A stretch of DNA of 42,053 bases from an uncultured Lachnospiraceae bacterium (GCA_910586355.1 CAJUHJ010000019.1:1-42053), one strand, 5' to 3'. Shown: positions 16,136-25,618, counted from the first letter of the stretch. Notes: generated by a model from the letters alone, not told the origin. Numbers and translations: made by a program.

Positions 16136-16576
16136 ATGGATTTAAAAGTAAATCAAATGACGCCTGCCGCAGCTGCAGAAGCTGTTGCAAAGACACCGGA
16201 GGCAGATGGTAATTTTAAATTTACATTAACGAGCGCAATTGGTGAAGCAGAACTTCAGCAGCGTTTGAATACGCTCCTAGACCAGATAACCAATCAGGGA
16301 GAGCGGATTGCACAGCATATGGATATACGTGATATGAAAAAATATCGGGGACTTGTGAAAGATTTTTTGAATGAAGTGGTAAACCGTTCCCATAAGTTTT
16401 CCAGAGAGAATTTTTTGGATCGCAGGGGCAGGCACAGAGTATATGGGATTATCCGTCTGGTAGATACGAATCTGGATGAGCTGGCAGGAGAGTTAGTAAA
16501 AGACGAACAAGATCATCTTGCAATTCTGGATAAAATTGGTGAAATTCAGGGTTTATTACTGGACATTTTTACATAA
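16136..16576 (+). CDS. YaaR-family protein (DUF327)
   Basis: A 146-aa soluble, helical protein matching YaaR: the LNTLLDQITNQGERIAQ segment, DMKKYRGLVKDFLNEVV, and GRHRVYGIIRLVDTNLDEL near the C-terminus. Its function is unknown, but it sits before holB in many Firmicutes, as here. GAGGGG lies 6 bases before the ATG, 11 bp after the previous stop, so it belongs to the operon. Confidence 0.9.
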   Translation: MDLKVNQMTPAAAAEAVAKTPEADGNFKFTLTSAIGEAELQQRLNTLLDQITNQGERIAQHMDIRDMKKYRGLVKDFLNEVVNRSHKFSRENFLDRRGRHRVYGIIRLVDTNLDELAGELVKDEQDHLAILDKIGEIQGLLLDIFT

Positions 16577-16607
16577 ATTAAAATAGAAAGATAAACAGAG
16601 GAAGATT

Positions 16608-17597
16608 ATGAGAGATTTTTCAAAAATCATTGGACATGAAAAAATAATTGAATATTTTCAAAATGCAATTTCAATGGACAAAGTAAACCATGCCTATATC
16701 TTGAATGGAGAAGATAAGTCTGGAAAAATGCTTTTAGCGGAATCATTTGCAGCCACATTACAGTGTGAAAAAAATGGGGTTACGCCTTGTGGCGAATGTC
16801 ATTCCTGTAAGCAGGCTGACAGCAGAAATCAGCCGGATATTATTTATATTACACATGAAAAGCCAAATACGATTAGTGTGGACGATATTCGCAGGCAGTT
16901 GAATGATGACATAGTATTAAAGCCATATAGTAGTAAATTTAAGGTATACATCGTTAATGAAGCGGAAAAAATGAACATTCAAGCGCAAAATGCACTTCTG
17001 AAAACATTAGAAGAACCGCCGGTCTATGCAGTGATTCTTCTTTTAACAACAAATGCAGATTATTTTCTTCCAACCATTCTTTCCAGATGTGTCCGGTTAG
17101 ACATTAAAGCAGTCAGTGATGATAAGATAAAAAAATATTTAATGGAAGAAAAACAGGTTCCAGATTATCAGGCCGATATTTGTGTCGCGTTTGCACAAGG
17201 AAATGTAGGAAAGGCAATTCGTCTGGCTGCTTCTGAAGATTTTAATGAGATGAAAAATTCCGCTCTTCATATTATAAAGCGGCTTAATGATATTGAAGTA
17301 AATGAGCTGATGCAGGCAGTAAAGCAAATCGCAGAGTATAAGCTAGAGATGAATGATTACTTTGATTTGATTATGGTTTGGTTTCGAGACGTACTTTTGT
17401 ATAAAGCAACTGCAGATGCAAATAGATTGATATTCCAGGATGAGATATATAATATAAAGAAAGAAGCCAGCCATAGATCTTATGAAGGTATTGAAACAAT
17501 ATTAAAAGCTTTGGATAAAGCGAAAGCCCGCCTTCGTGCAAATGTGAACTTTGAACTTTTAATAGAACTTTTACTATTGACTATAAAGGAGAATTAG
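16608..17597 (+). CDS. holB: DNA polymerase III subunit delta'
   Basis: A 329-aa clamp-loader subunit. The N-terminal AAA+ module has the degenerate P-loop GEDKSGKM (Met in place of Ser/Thr, consistent with a non-hydrolysing delta'), the zinc cysteines CGECHSC with an upstream Cys, NEAEKMNIQAQNALLKTLEEPP, and LPTILSRC as the sensor 1/SRC motif. It helps load the sliding clamp at the replication fork. It lies 31 bp after yaaR and 1 bp before ricT. Confidence 0.93.
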   Translation: MRDFSKIIGHEKIIEYFQNAISMDKVNHAYILNGEDKSGKMLLAESFAATLQCEKNGVTPCGECHSCKQADSRNQPDIIYITHEKPNTISVDDIRRQLNDDIVLKPYSSKFKVYIVNEAEKMNIQAQNALLKTLEEPPVYAVILLLTTNADYFLPTILSRCVRLDIKAVSDDKIKKYLMEEKQVPDYQADICVAFAQGNVGKAIRLAASEDFNEMKNSALHIIKRLNDIEVNELMQAVKQIAEYKLEMNDYFDLIMVWFRDVLLYKATADANRLIFQDEIYNIKKEASHRSYEGIETILKALDKAKARLRANVNFELLIELLLLTIKEN

Positions 17598-17598
17598 A

Positions 17599-18507
17599 AT
17601 GACAAAAGTCGTTGGAGTCCGGTTTCGCAATACCGGAAAGATATATTATTTTGATCCGGCAGGTTTTCAGATAGAAGCCGGCAATCATGTAATTGTAGAA
17701 ACTGTCCGCGGTGTGGAAATAGGAAATGTAATCTTTTCATCTAAAGAGGTAGAAGATGATTCCGTGATACAGCCATTGAAGTCAATTATTCGTATCGCAA
17801 CTGCAGAAGACGAAAAAGTGATGGAAAAAAATCGTGAAAAAGAAAAAGAGGCATTCCAGATTTGTTTAGAAAAGATTGCAAAGCATAACTTAGAAATGAA
17901 GCTGGTGGAAGCAGAATATACATTTGATAATAATAAATTATTGTTTTATTTTACAGCTGACGGCCGGATTGATTTCAGGGAACTTGTGAAAGATTTGGCA
18001 GCAGTGTTTCGCACGAGAATCGAACTTCGGCAGATTGGTGTGAGGGATGAGACGAAAATTCTGGGCGGCGTAGGTATCTGTGGACGAGCTTTATGCTGTC
18101 ATACGTATTTGACTGACTTTGTTCCTGTTTCAATAAAAATGGCAAAAGAACAGAACTTATCCCTAAATCCGTCTAAGATTTCCGGCGTCTGCGGAAGGCT
18201 GATGTGCTGTTTGAAAAATGAACAGGAAACCTATGAGTATCTAAACAGTCATCTTCCCGGCATTGGAGATTATGTTACGACACCGGACGGATTAAAGGCA
18301 GTTGTTCAGAGTGTTAGCGTGCTTCGTCAGATGATAAAAGTAATAGTAGAGCTTGATGATGAAAAAGAAGCCAGGGAATATAAAGTAAGTGAATTAAAAT
18401 TCCGCCCTAGAAGACATAGAGATGTAAAAATATCCAAAGAAGAACTAAAAGAATTAAAGGAATTAGAGGATCATGGAGGAAAATCCAAAATTGACGATGG
18501 AAAATAA
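17599..18507 (+). CDS. ricT: PSP1-domain protein RicT (YaaT)
   Basis: A 302-aa cytosolic protein with a PSP1 domain. Two Cys clusters stand out: GICGRALCCHTYL and GVCGRLMCCLKNE. In B. subtilis RicT with RicA and RicF forms an Fe-S complex that promotes RNase Y-dependent mRNA maturation and affects sporulation and competence. The C-terminal ~60 residues are charged. The gene starts 1 bp after holB, and the next gene overlaps its 3' end by 35 bp. Confidence 0.92.
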   Translation: MTKVVGVRFRNTGKIYYFDPAGFQIEAGNHVIVETVRGVEIGNVIFSSKEVEDDSVIQPLKSIIRIATAEDEKVMEKNREKEKEAFQICLEKIAKHNLEMKLVEAEYTFDNNKLLFYFTADGRIDFRELVKDLAAVFRTRIELRQIGVRDETKILGGVGICGRALCCHTYLTDFVPVSIKMAKEQNLSLNPSKISGVCGRLMCCLKNEQETYEYLNSHLPGIGDYVTTPDGLKAVVQSVSVLRQMIKVIVELDDEKEAREYKVSELKFRPRRHRDVKISKEELKELKELEDHGGKSKIDDGK

Positions 18508-19234
18508 TATTCAGCCAGAAGAACGTTTAGATGAACTGCATCGAAATGGTTATTATATTATACAAAATCCAAAAAAATTTTGTTTCGGAATGGATGCAGT
18601 TCTGCTTTCTGGATTTGCAAAAGTAAAAGAAGGGGAATATGCTTTAGACCTTGGTACAGGGACTGGAATTATCCCTATACTTTTGGAAGCAAAGACGAAG
18701 GGGGAACATTTTACCGGGCTTGAAATTCAGGCAGAAAGTGCAGACATGGCAAAAAGAAGCGTTGCCTTGAACCAATTAGAAGAAAAAATTGAAATTGTAA
18801 CAGGAGATATCAAAGATGCTTCCAAACTGTTTGGAGCATCTTCTTTTGATGTTATTACGACAAACCCGCCCTATATGATTGGACATCATGGGCTTTCTTC
18901 GTCAAATGAAGCAAAAGCGATTGCAAGGCATGAAATCTTTTGTACAATAGACGATATATTATTGCAAAGCGCAAAACTCTTAAAACCAAAAGGAAGATTT
19001 TATATGGTACACAGACCGTTTCGAATGGCAGAGATTATGAGTAAAATGGTATCCTATGGAATAGAGCCAAAACGTATGCAGCTTGTGTATCCGTTTGTTG
19101 ACAGAGAGCCGAATATTTTGCTAATTGAAGGTTTAAGAGGCGGAAATTCTAGACTTCAAGTAGAGAAACCTTTGATTATCTATAAGGAACCAGGAGTATA
19201 TACAGACGAAATATACGACATATATGGATATTAG
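18473..19234 (+). CDS. tRNA1(Val) (adenine(37)-N6)-methyltransferase-like protein (YabB type)
   Basis: A 253-aa SAM-dependent N6-adenine methyltransferase. It has the SAM motif ALDLGTGTGIIPILL, the acidic strand TGLEIQAE and the catalytic TTNPPYMIG, with the family N-terminus NPKKFCFGMDAVLLSGFA. Known relatives make m6A37 in tRNA1(Val). The ATG at 18473 lies inside ricT (35-bp overlap), implying coupled translation; ATG 18497 is a possible but poorly spaced alternative. Position between ricT and rsmI matches B. subtilis yabB. Confidence 0.9.
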   Translation: MEENPKLTMENNIQPEERLDELHRNGYYIIQNPKKFCFGMDAVLLSGFAKVKEGEYALDLGTGTGIIPILLEAKTKGEHFTGLEIQAESADMAKRSVALNQLEEKIEIVTGDIKDASKLFGASSFDVITTNPPYMIGHHGLSSSNEAKAIARHEIFCTIDDILLQSAKLLKPKGRFYMVHRPFRMAEIMSKMVSYGIEPKRMQLVYPFVDREPNILLIEGLRGGNSRLQVEKPLIIYKEPGVYTDEIYDIYGY

Positions 19235-19242
19235 GAGAAATT

Positions 19243-20097
19243 ATGACAGGAAAGTTATATTTATGTGCTACACCGATTGGAAATTTAGAAGATATTACAT
19301 TGCGTGTGCTACGAATTTTAAAAGAAGTTGATTTAATTGCAGCAGAAGATACCCGAAATACAATCCGGCTTTTAAATCACTTTGCAATTAAGACACCTTT
19401 GACAAGTTATCACGAACACAATAAAATTGAAAAAGCTTATCATCTTGTGGAAAAAATGAAAGAGGGAAAACAGATTGCATTAGTCACAGACGCCGGAACT
19501 CCTGCAATTTCCGATCCGGGAGAAGATTTTGTGCGTATCTGTTATGAGGAAGGAATAGAGGTGACGTCTTTACCTGGAGCGGCCGCCTGCATTACTGCGC
19601 TTACAATGTCAGGACAAATGACGAGAAGATTTTCTTTTGAAGCATTTTTGCCGCGTGATAAGAAGGAACGCGGAGAAGTATTAAAAGAAATGGAGCAGGA
19701 TACCCGCACTTTAATTTTGTATGAATCGCCGCATCATCTTAGGTCTACTTTAAAAGAGTTATATGAAGCGCTTGGAGATCGTTCCATTACCATTTGCAGG
19801 GAACTGACAAAAAAATTCGAAGAAAAAGAAATAACGACTTTAAGTAAAGCTGTTGCAAATTATGAAGCAAAAGACATTCGCGGCGAATTTGTATTAATAA
19901 TAAAAGGTAAAAGCCGCTTAGAAATTCGTGAAGCGGAAAAAAAGGTATGGGAAAACACTTCCATAGCAGAGCATATGGAGGTGTATGAATCCCAGGGATT
20001 TGACCGAAAAGCCGCAATGAAAGCAGTAGCAAAAGACCGTGGAATCTCAAAACGTGAGGTTTACAGCAGCCTTTTAGAAGAAACTAAGAATTTGTAA
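19243..20097 (+). CDS. rsmI: 16S rRNA (cytidine(1402)-2'-O)-methyltransferase
   Basis: A 284-aa tetrapyrrole-methylase-fold enzyme that 2'-O-methylates C1402 in the ribosomal P site. Landmarks are LYLCATPIGNLEDITLR, AAEDTRNT, HEHN, LVTDAGTPAISDPGE, SLPGAAACITAL and FLPRDKKER. An N-terminal catalytic domain and a short C-terminal helical domain give normal length. AGGAGA precedes the ATG. It ends the operon, and its last 14 bp overlap the 3' end of the minus-strand DUF885 gene. Confidence 0.95.
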   Translation: MTGKLYLCATPIGNLEDITLRVLRILKEVDLIAAEDTRNTIRLLNHFAIKTPLTSYHEHNKIEKAYHLVEKMKEGKQIALVTDAGTPAISDPGEDFVRICYEEGIEVTSLPGAAACITALTMSGQMTRRFSFEAFLPRDKKERGEVLKEMEQDTRTLILYESPHHLRSTLKELYEALGDRSITICRELTKKFEEKEITTLSKAVANYEAKDIRGEFVLIIKGKSRLEIREAEKKVWENTSIAEHMEVYESQGFDRKAAMKAVAKDRGISKREVYSSLLEETKNL

Positions 20098-21859
20098 CAC
20101 TGTAAAAGTCTTTTAAATATTTTTTTAAAACAGAAAACGGAGCTGGGCCGATACGAACCATTGCCTGATGAAACGCACGATTTGAATAGTTTTTTCCGAA
20201 TTCTTGCTTTGCGTAGTTTCTAAGTTCCAAAAATTCCAAATAGCCAATGTAGTATTTCAAGTAGTGGGCAGGCTCTTCTACAATCAGTTCAAAAATACTG
20301 CGGATAACTTCTTCGTCTTTGATATTAAAACTATTTAAAAATACAGTTGTATCGGTAAGGTTCCAACCGTCATAGTGGATTCCTATATCAATAGAGGCAT
20401 ACAGGCTTAACATGGCAGACTGGTTGAGCATAAGCATACGGGCAAAATTTTCATCAAGCCCGGCGTACTGATAAGAAAGCATCTCTACATAAGTTGCCCA
20501 TCCTTCCACATATCCGGGATAATTTAAAATTGCACGTATCGGTTCTAAGCCGGCTTGATAAGAACCGGTTGTCTGATAGAGATGTCCCGGATAACCTTCA
20601 TGTGCAAGCGTAGTGAAAAGTTGTATGCCGGAATATTGGCTGCTTCTGTTAAGATAGATAATATTGTGGCTGATATTATCAATAGGAGCTGTCAGGTAAA
20701 ATGCAGGTGCAAGCGTATGTTCTAACGATTCATGGATATAGTTTATTTCAAAAGAAGTGTCTGCCGCTGGATAAAAGTCTTTTTGCATGGCTGTTAAAAG
20801 ATGATTTAAAATGGCTTCAGGCTCTTTTAAAGTAATATCTTCCTCATTGGAATTGAGAAGTTTTGGGTTGGCTGCAAGAATTTCATGGAGTGCAGTCATA
20901 TCCAAATTACGTTGGCGTTCTGTCATTTGTTGTAATTCTTTCACTGTTTTTTCTGATCCCGTATTCGAGCGAACTAGAGATTCGTAATACTGTTTCCCCT
21001 CTGGGAGATAACAAAGGCCATTTTCGTTGTTTCCCCTGTCTTCCAATTCTATAAGAGTTTCTCTTAATTTTTCATAAGCCGGAATAACAGAATTTAGGAT
21101 AAGGGATTCATTTTGTTTTTTATACATTTCTTTTTTTTCATCTGTTAAATCAGCCAAAGAATCTATTCGTGTGTTAAACGTATCAATCAGATAATTTGTT
21201 TTAGGATTTTTCGTAAAAGTCTGACAGGATTCAATAATTGTTTTTGCTGCATAAGAAGACATAAAAAGTCCTTCGTCTGCTTTCTCCTGTTCAAACAATG
21301 CAATTTGATGAAAATAGTCTGAGATGCAGGTTAGCAGGGCAAGATAATCTGTTATATCACAAGAATCATAAAAAGCATATTCTGCCAATAAAACAGGAAG
21401 TTCAGATTGGCTCCCCGTAGTAGGCCGAAGAGGTTCCTGGTAATAGTAAAAAAAGGAAGCAGTTAGCTGCTTTTCGCAAAAATCTTTTAAAATGTCATAT
21501 GTCAGTTGTTGTTTTGTGCTTAATTTATCATAATCAAAATTCGAAAGAGCAGCAGAAATATTTTCGATTGAAGCAGTAGAAGCTTTAGAGCTGTCTTTCG
21601 AAAGCGATCCAAGAGAAATTTTATGGCTTTTTATGCCAAAGGATTCGGGATCTGAAAGAGTATAGTGCAAATTAATCGTATTTTCCTGCATTTCTTTCAC
21701 AAACAAATCATTGGTATAGGCGTCAAAAGAACGCTGTTCCTGCGGAATATCAGTGGAAGGCGGGCTGTCAGAAGATAAACTGCAGGCAGACAAATTTACA
21801 CATAAAATTACCAGGCAGAAAAAATATGGGAAAATTCTTTTTTTTATAAATGGTATCAA
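20084..21859 (-). CDS. DUF885-family zinc metallopeptidase, lipoprotein
   Basis: A 591-aa protein of the DUF885 family. The zinc site is visible as TLAHEGYPGHLYQ (HExxxH pattern with both His), and a conserved GYVEGWATYVEML segment follows ~40 residues later with the likely third ligand Glu. The N-terminus has a hydrophobic core ending in LSAC, a lipobox, so it should be anchored outside the membrane. I placed the start at a TTG (21859) with AGGAG 5 bases upstream; a longer frame to an ATG at 21937 would put a second hydrophobic stretch before the signal peptide. Substrates of the family are poorly known. The gene is transcribed toward rsmI, with no visible terminator. Confidence 0.88.
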   Translation of the reverse strand: MIPFIKKRIFPYFFCLVILCVNLSACSLSSDSPPSTDIPQEQRSFDAYTNDLFVKEMQENTINLHYTLSDPESFGIKSHKISLGSLSKDSSKASTASIENISAALSNFDYDKLSTKQQLTYDILKDFCEKQLTASFFYYYQEPLRPTTGSQSELPVLLAEYAFYDSCDITDYLALLTCISDYFHQIALFEQEKADEGLFMSSYAAKTIIESCQTFTKNPKTNYLIDTFNTRIDSLADLTDEKKEMYKKQNESLILNSVIPAYEKLRETLIELEDRGNNENGLCYLPEGKQYYESLVRSNTGSEKTVKELQQMTERQRNLDMTALHEILAANPKLLNSNEEDITLKEPEAILNHLLTAMQKDFYPAADTSFEINYIHESLEHTLAPAFYLTAPIDNISHNIIYLNRSSQYSGIQLFTTLAHEGYPGHLYQTTGSYQAGLEPIRAILNYPGYVEGWATYVEMLSYQYAGLDENFARMLMLNQSAMLSLYASIDIGIHYDGWNLTDTTVFLNSFNIKDEEVIRSIFELIVEEPAHYLKYYIGYLEFLELRNYAKQEFGKNYSNRAFHQAMVRIGPAPFSVLKKYLKDFYSVTNS

Positions 21860-21985
21860 AGCAGCTCCTGTCTTATCAGGTTGTTTAATGAAATATATGA
21901 GATAAGCGGACAGAATATGAAAAAATATGAAGTTCATAAGAGTATTATGCAGCGCATATCTTATGGAAAAAAGGTTTTAACGATT

Positions 21986-22648
21986 ATGAATTATTTATGG
22001 GGCTTAATGATTGTGATTGGAGTTGTATTTGCAGCGTTTCAGGGGACGCTTCCGCAAGTGACAGAAGCGGCAATTAGTTCTGCAAAAGAAGCGGTGATAC
22101 TTTGTATTACCATGATGGGAGTGATGTCGTTTTGGGTAGGGATTATGCGGATAGCAGAGAATTCTGGAATTATAGAAGGGGCAACCAGAAAATTAATGCC
22201 GTTTCTGCATTTTCTTTTTCCAAATATACCAAAAGGGCATGCGGCAAACCGATATATTGCGACAAATATGATTGCGAATATATTTGGTCTAGGTTGGGCG
22301 GCGACTCCGGCAGGCTTAAAAGCAATGGAGGAACTTTCTAAATTAGAAGAAGAGCGCAGCATAGGAAGCATAGAAAATAGATTAGATGAGAAACAATACA
22401 GGAGAAGAAAAAATAGAAAGGTATATGCTATGCCAAAAGGAACGGCCAGCAATGAAATGTGTACATTTTTAGTTTTAAATATTTCATCGCTTCAATTGAT
22501 TTCTGTGAATATGATAGCGTATCGATCTCAATATGGAAGTGTGAATCCCGCGGCGGTTGTTGGACCGGGGATTGCCGCGACGTTAGTGAGTACGGCGGCG
22601 GCGGTGGTGTTTTGTAAGGTGATAGAATGGAAGAAGCGGAGGGTGTAG
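21986..22648 (+). CDS. spmA: Spore maturation protein A (nucleoside-recognition domain)
   Basis: A 220-aa polytopic membrane protein matching SpmA: FWVGIMRIAENSGII, LFPNIPKGHAANRYIATN, NIFGLGWAATPAGLKAMEEL, and PKGTASNEMCTFLVLNISSLQLI. SpmA and SpmB act in spore-core dehydration in B. subtilis. An insert of ~40 charged residues (EERSIGSIENRLDEKQY region) lies between the two conserved halves. I chose the ATG at 21986, where the conserved MNYLWGLM N-terminus begins; in-frame ATGs at 21881 and 21917 lack support. SpmB is encoded 14 kb away on the other strand. Confidence 0.85.
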   Translation: MNYLWGLMIVIGVVFAAFQGTLPQVTEAAISSAKEAVILCITMMGVMSFWVGIMRIAENSGIIEGATRKLMPFLHFLFPNIPKGHAANRYIATNMIANIFGLGWAATPAGLKAMEELSKLEEERSIGSIENRLDEKQYRRRKNRKVYAMPKGTASNEMCTFLVLNISSLQLISVNMIAYRSQYGSVNPAAVVGPGIAATLVSTAAAVVFCKVIEWKKRRV

Positions 22649-22703
22649 GCTCTCTGCTTTTAAAATATTTCATTCATACAATAAAAATTTAATATCTCCT
22701 TAA

Positions 22704-22732
22704 TTGTAAACATTGTATTTCTGCGTTATAGT
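22704..22732 (+). promoter_or_regulatory. Promoter of the DUF3298-type lipoprotein gene
   Basis: TTGTAA at 22704-22709, 17-bp spacer, TATAGT at 22727-22732, followed by AAGGAGG before the ATG. Confidence 0.65.
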
Positions 22733-22765
22733 ACAATAGATTAAAATAATTCAAGGAGGTTCTTT

Positions 22766-24058
22766 ATGAAAAAACAAGCTATTGTATATCTGCTTACATT
22801 CATTACTTTAATGACTGGATGCGGATTAGAAAATAATTCGGATTCACTCAATGACTCTGAAAATTCAACAGAAACAATCGTAGAAAATACAGAAAATACA
22901 GAAAATACAGATACAGAATCGATAATATCAAATAAGACAAATGACAAAATTACGATTGCTGATGAAAAAGAGACGCCTTCTTATTATGCAAAAAATGATG
23001 ATTCCGTTGAAATCCTTAAAATTTCAGCTGTATATCCTGTGATTACAATTGATGGAAATACAACTGCTTCTAAAAAAATAAATGATTCTATTAAATCAGA
23101 AATGGATACATTCCGTAATTTTGAAAAGGAAAATGCAAAAGAGGCAGAGGAGCTTTATCAGATGTCATTGGATTCTATGACAGAGTTTTTTCCATATAGT
23201 GCAGAATTTTCATATACATTAAAGCGTTGTGACAACCGTGTCATTTCTATTGTATTTCATCAAAATGATTATACTGGAGGCGCTCATGGGAATTACTGGA
23301 GTTATGGCGTTACATTTGATGCAAAAACAGGAGAGCGTCTTTATTTGGAAAGCCTTACGACAGATTATGCAGCATTTTATCAAATGCTTCTTGATAAACT
23401 AGCGGCTCAGGCAGATCTGCCCGCATATCAAAATTATCTTTATGACGGACAGACGGTTGATGTGGATCATACGCTTTTAAATGATTCTGCTTCCTGGTAT
23501 TTTGACCGCAGCGGCATATCTTTTATCAGTAATCCCTATGTATTAGGCCCATATGTTTCTGGAATTTTTGAATTTAATATTCCCTATGAAGAATTACCTG
23601 GTTTGAAAGAATCTTATGCCTATGAAAAAACTTATATCCGAAAACTTTTTCCTGGCGTTTCGGTAAAACATGACATCAATGGAGATGGTGCAGCAGATGA
23701 AATTTGTTATTCCATTCTGTCAGATGAAAATTTCGAAAACGCAATGCCTTCCCTTATAATAAACGAGAAAGATTTTTCGTCGGAATTTAATAATTTGCAT
23801 CTTTCTTATCTCTATACAGGCGCATATTATCTGATTGATATAAATCCGGATGATACATATATAGAACTTGCTATTTCAAGTGAGGATACAGAAAGCTTAG
23901 AAAAATCATGTACGCATTTTTTCCGTTATGATAGTTCAAATCAATTAGTTTATTTGGGGAATTTAGATGGAATATTCAGCGAAGATATGCAGGTCAGTTA
24001 TAATTCTAATGGTAATTTGATTCTTTTTGACAGAAAAGGAGATATTATACGAAAATAA
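22766..24058 (+). CDS. Lipoprotein with DUF4163/DUF3298-type domain
   Basis: A 430-aa surface lipoprotein; the signal peptide ends in LMTGC, so Cys19 would be lipidated. A Ser/Asn/Thr/Glu-rich linker (~20-70) contains ENT three times, coded by a 9-bp tandem repeat (22883-22909). Residues ~85-285 match a DUF4163 plus DUF3298 pair: YPVITIDGNTTASKKIND, YTGGAHGNYWSYGVTFD, LTTDYAAFYQMLL and FEFNIPYEEL. Such extracellular domains occur in RsiV-like anti-sigma factors and stand-alone lipoproteins; here there is no sigma-factor gene or transmembrane anti-sigma part. The C-terminal ~130 residues are beta-rich with an HDINGDGAADE calcium-loop-like motif. Confidence 0.82.
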   Translation: MKKQAIVYLLTFITLMTGCGLENNSDSLNDSENSTETIVENTENTENTDTESIISNKTNDKITIADEKETPSYYAKNDDSVEILKISAVYPVITIDGNTTASKKINDSIKSEMDTFRNFEKENAKEAEELYQMSLDSMTEFFPYSAEFSYTLKRCDNRVISIVFHQNDYTGGAHGNYWSYGVTFDAKTGERLYLESLTTDYAAFYQMLLDKLAAQADLPAYQNYLYDGQTVDVDHTLLNDSASWYFDRSGISFISNPYVLGPYVSGIFEFNIPYEELPGLKESYAYEKTYIRKLFPGVSVKHDINGDGAADEICYSILSDENFENAMPSLIINEKDFSSEFNNLHLSYLYTGAYYLIDINPDDTYIELAISSEDTESLEKSCTHFFRYDSSNQLVYLGNLDGIFSEDMQVSYNSNGNLILFDRKGDIIRK

Positions 24059-24197
24059 AGAAATAATTACTTTGAAAATACTCGTTTTGAATATTAATTA
24101 CAATTATATTCATATAAATTACGCATTTCGCGTATATTTTGAGATTTATCCACAGTTATTCTTTAAAATGTTAGTAGTTATAAGGGAGGAATGCTGT

Positions 24198-24554
24198 TTG
24201 GATATTGGATCTCAATTACGCAGTCTGTTAGAACAAGACGGAATTACACAAAAGCAACTGGCTGACGCATTAAATATTTCTACAACGACTTTAAATGGTT
24301 ATATAAAAAATAGAAGACAACCAGATGCCAAAACTGTAATTCGCCTTGCTTCTTATTTTAATACAACAACAGATTATATCTATGGAATATCAACATTAAG
24401 GGAAATTGCCTCTTCTCCATATAGTGCGGAAGAACGGCATCTGGTAAATATTTTTAGAGGTATACCAGAAGATAAACGTCCCCTCTATATTGAAACTGGA
24501 AGAACATTTTCTAATTTCGGGAAAAAACGAAAATCGCCTAAAGTACATTTATAA
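24198..24554 (+). CDS. XRE-family transcriptional regulator
   Basis: A 118-aa DNA-binding protein. The N-terminal helix-turn-helix is clear: LRSLLEQDGITQKQLADAL, then ISTTTLNGYIKNRRQPDAKT and LASYFNTTTDYIYG. A short C-terminal segment (~45 residues) ends in basic residues. I chose the TTG at 24198 because GGGAGGA (24184-24190) is 7 bases upstream; the frame stays open to an ATG at 24027 overlapping the previous gene, but that part is not protein-like. Targets are unknown; the divergently placed region and the convergent membrane-protein gene are the only neighbours. Confidence 0.88.
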   Translation: MDIGSQLRSLLEQDGITQKQLADALNISTTTLNGYIKNRRQPDAKTVIRLASYFNTTTDYIYGISTLREIASSPYSAEERHLVNIFRGIPEDKRPLYIETGRTFSNFGKKRKSPKVHL

Positions 24555-24607
24555 TTCTTGTTATAAGTAGTGATGTTTTATTTTACAAATTAGTCCCAAA
24601 TATGGTA

Positions 24608-25354
24608 TCAATGTGTTTGGTTGTTCACTTTAAATACTTTTTCTCCAATCAAAATTAATATTACTGCGATTGCAAATAATACGAGAAACGAAACGCCTGC
24701 ACGTAAGATGAATATTGTAAAATTATGTTTTTCATACCATTCATCTGAGAAAGCATAATAAGTTCCTCCAAAATAAGCATCATACTCTTCACACATTGTT
24801 TTTAGCGCAGCAGGAAGTCCTTTTGTTATTTTTTTGCCGATGGGCAGGACAACATGCTCGCCTCGTTTGATGGCTTTTGCATCGCTTTCAGGTATTTGAG
24901 CTAAAATATAAGTTTTATCTGGAAGCTGCAGTAAATAAAATGGAAGATATTCCGCGCGGTTATGGAACAGGCCGTCAGGGTTATTATATTGAAGAAACTC
25001 TGGTTTTCGTTTCGGCGCGCCATATGTACGGCCTTTGCTTGTTCTGCGTCTTGTGTATGGGTCTACCCATGATTTTAATTCATAAATTCCCGTTGAAATA
25101 ATACCAATTGGTTCAGCAGTCATTGCTGAACCATATGTATTTTCAAAATCTTCTTTTCCTTGAAGTCTTGGAATCGTTCTTCCGGCTTTAAAACCCGTAT
25201 AATCAACGCCAATATTCTGCTCAATATCTGTCATGGTAACAGCTTCTTCTTTTCCTTTCAAAAGATTTTCTGGATTCCAGTTGAAAAAAAGTAAAGCGGC
25301 GGCAATAAAACCTATTATGGTACTGCTGAAATGTATCACTTTTTCTTTTTTCAT
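24608..25354 (-). CDS. Unknown membrane protein with two terminal helices
   Basis: A 248-aa protein I do not recognise. There is one hydrophobic helix near the N-terminus (~8-25) and one near the C-terminus (~217-238). Between them lie ~190 polar residues, probably outside the cell, including a basic DPYTRRRTSKGRTYGAPKRK segment and a DKTYILAQIPESDAKAIKRG segment that reads like a small beta domain. AAAGGA precedes the ATG. It has its own promoter and converges on the XRE gene. Confidence 0.7.
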   Translation of the reverse strand: MKKEKVIHFSSTIIGFIAAALLFFNWNPENLLKGKEEAVTMTDIEQNIGVDYTGFKAGRTIPRLQGKEDFENTYGSAMTAEPIGIISTGIYELKSWVDPYTRRRTSKGRTYGAPKRKPEFLQYNNPDGLFHNRAEYLPFYLLQLPDKTYILAQIPESDAKAIKRGEHVVLPIGKKITKGLPAALKTMCEEYDAYFGGTYYAFSDEWYEKHNFTIFILRAGVSFLVLFAIAVILILIGEKVFKVNNQTH

Positions 25355-25383
25355 ATTAAAACATTTTCCTTTCTTTTTCCATT

Positions 25384-25412
25384 ATTATACTACAAGTTAA
25401 AAATACCGTAAA
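25384..25412 (-). promoter_or_regulatory. Promoter of the two-helix membrane protein gene
   Basis: On the minus strand, TTTACG (25412-25407), 17-bp spacer, TATAAT (25389-25384). Confidence 0.65.
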
Positions 25413-25578
25413 TTTTTTTTATAAGTTTTAAGTTTGATAATTTCATAAAACTGCATATATCGACAGATTTAGACATATACTGCAATTGAATTACTCGTTT
25501 TTAAAATTCTCCAAGTATAAAATATTATTTTTAAAGACTATGAAAATGCCGATTTTCGTTGATAGTATGGGATTTTAC

Positions 25579-25618
25579 TTGAACCTCGCAAATAAATTAT
25601 GATACAATACATGTATCA
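25579..25618 (+). promoter_or_regulatory. Chemoreceptor gene promoter with overlapping inverted repeat
   Basis: TTGAAC at 25579-25584, 18-bp spacer, TACAAT at 25603-25608. A TGATAC/GTATCA inverted repeat (25600-25605 and 25613-25618) overlaps the -10 box and could be an operator. Confidence 0.55.

Noticed and set aside
22883..22909. Triplicate 9-bp repeat in the lipoprotein gene as a phase-variation switch
   Set aside because: The unit is a multiple of three and cannot shift the frame; it only changes linker length.
24146..24154. Perfect DnaA box TTATCCACA upstream of the XRE gene (another at 5452-5460)
   Set aside because: Single isolated copies, one inside a coding region, with no cluster or AT-rich unwinding element; not an origin.
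25530..25562. GCCGATTT resembling a sigma-28 -10 box before the chemoreceptor gene
   Set aside because: No TAAA at the required 15-bp distance, and a normal sigma-A promoter lies downstream.
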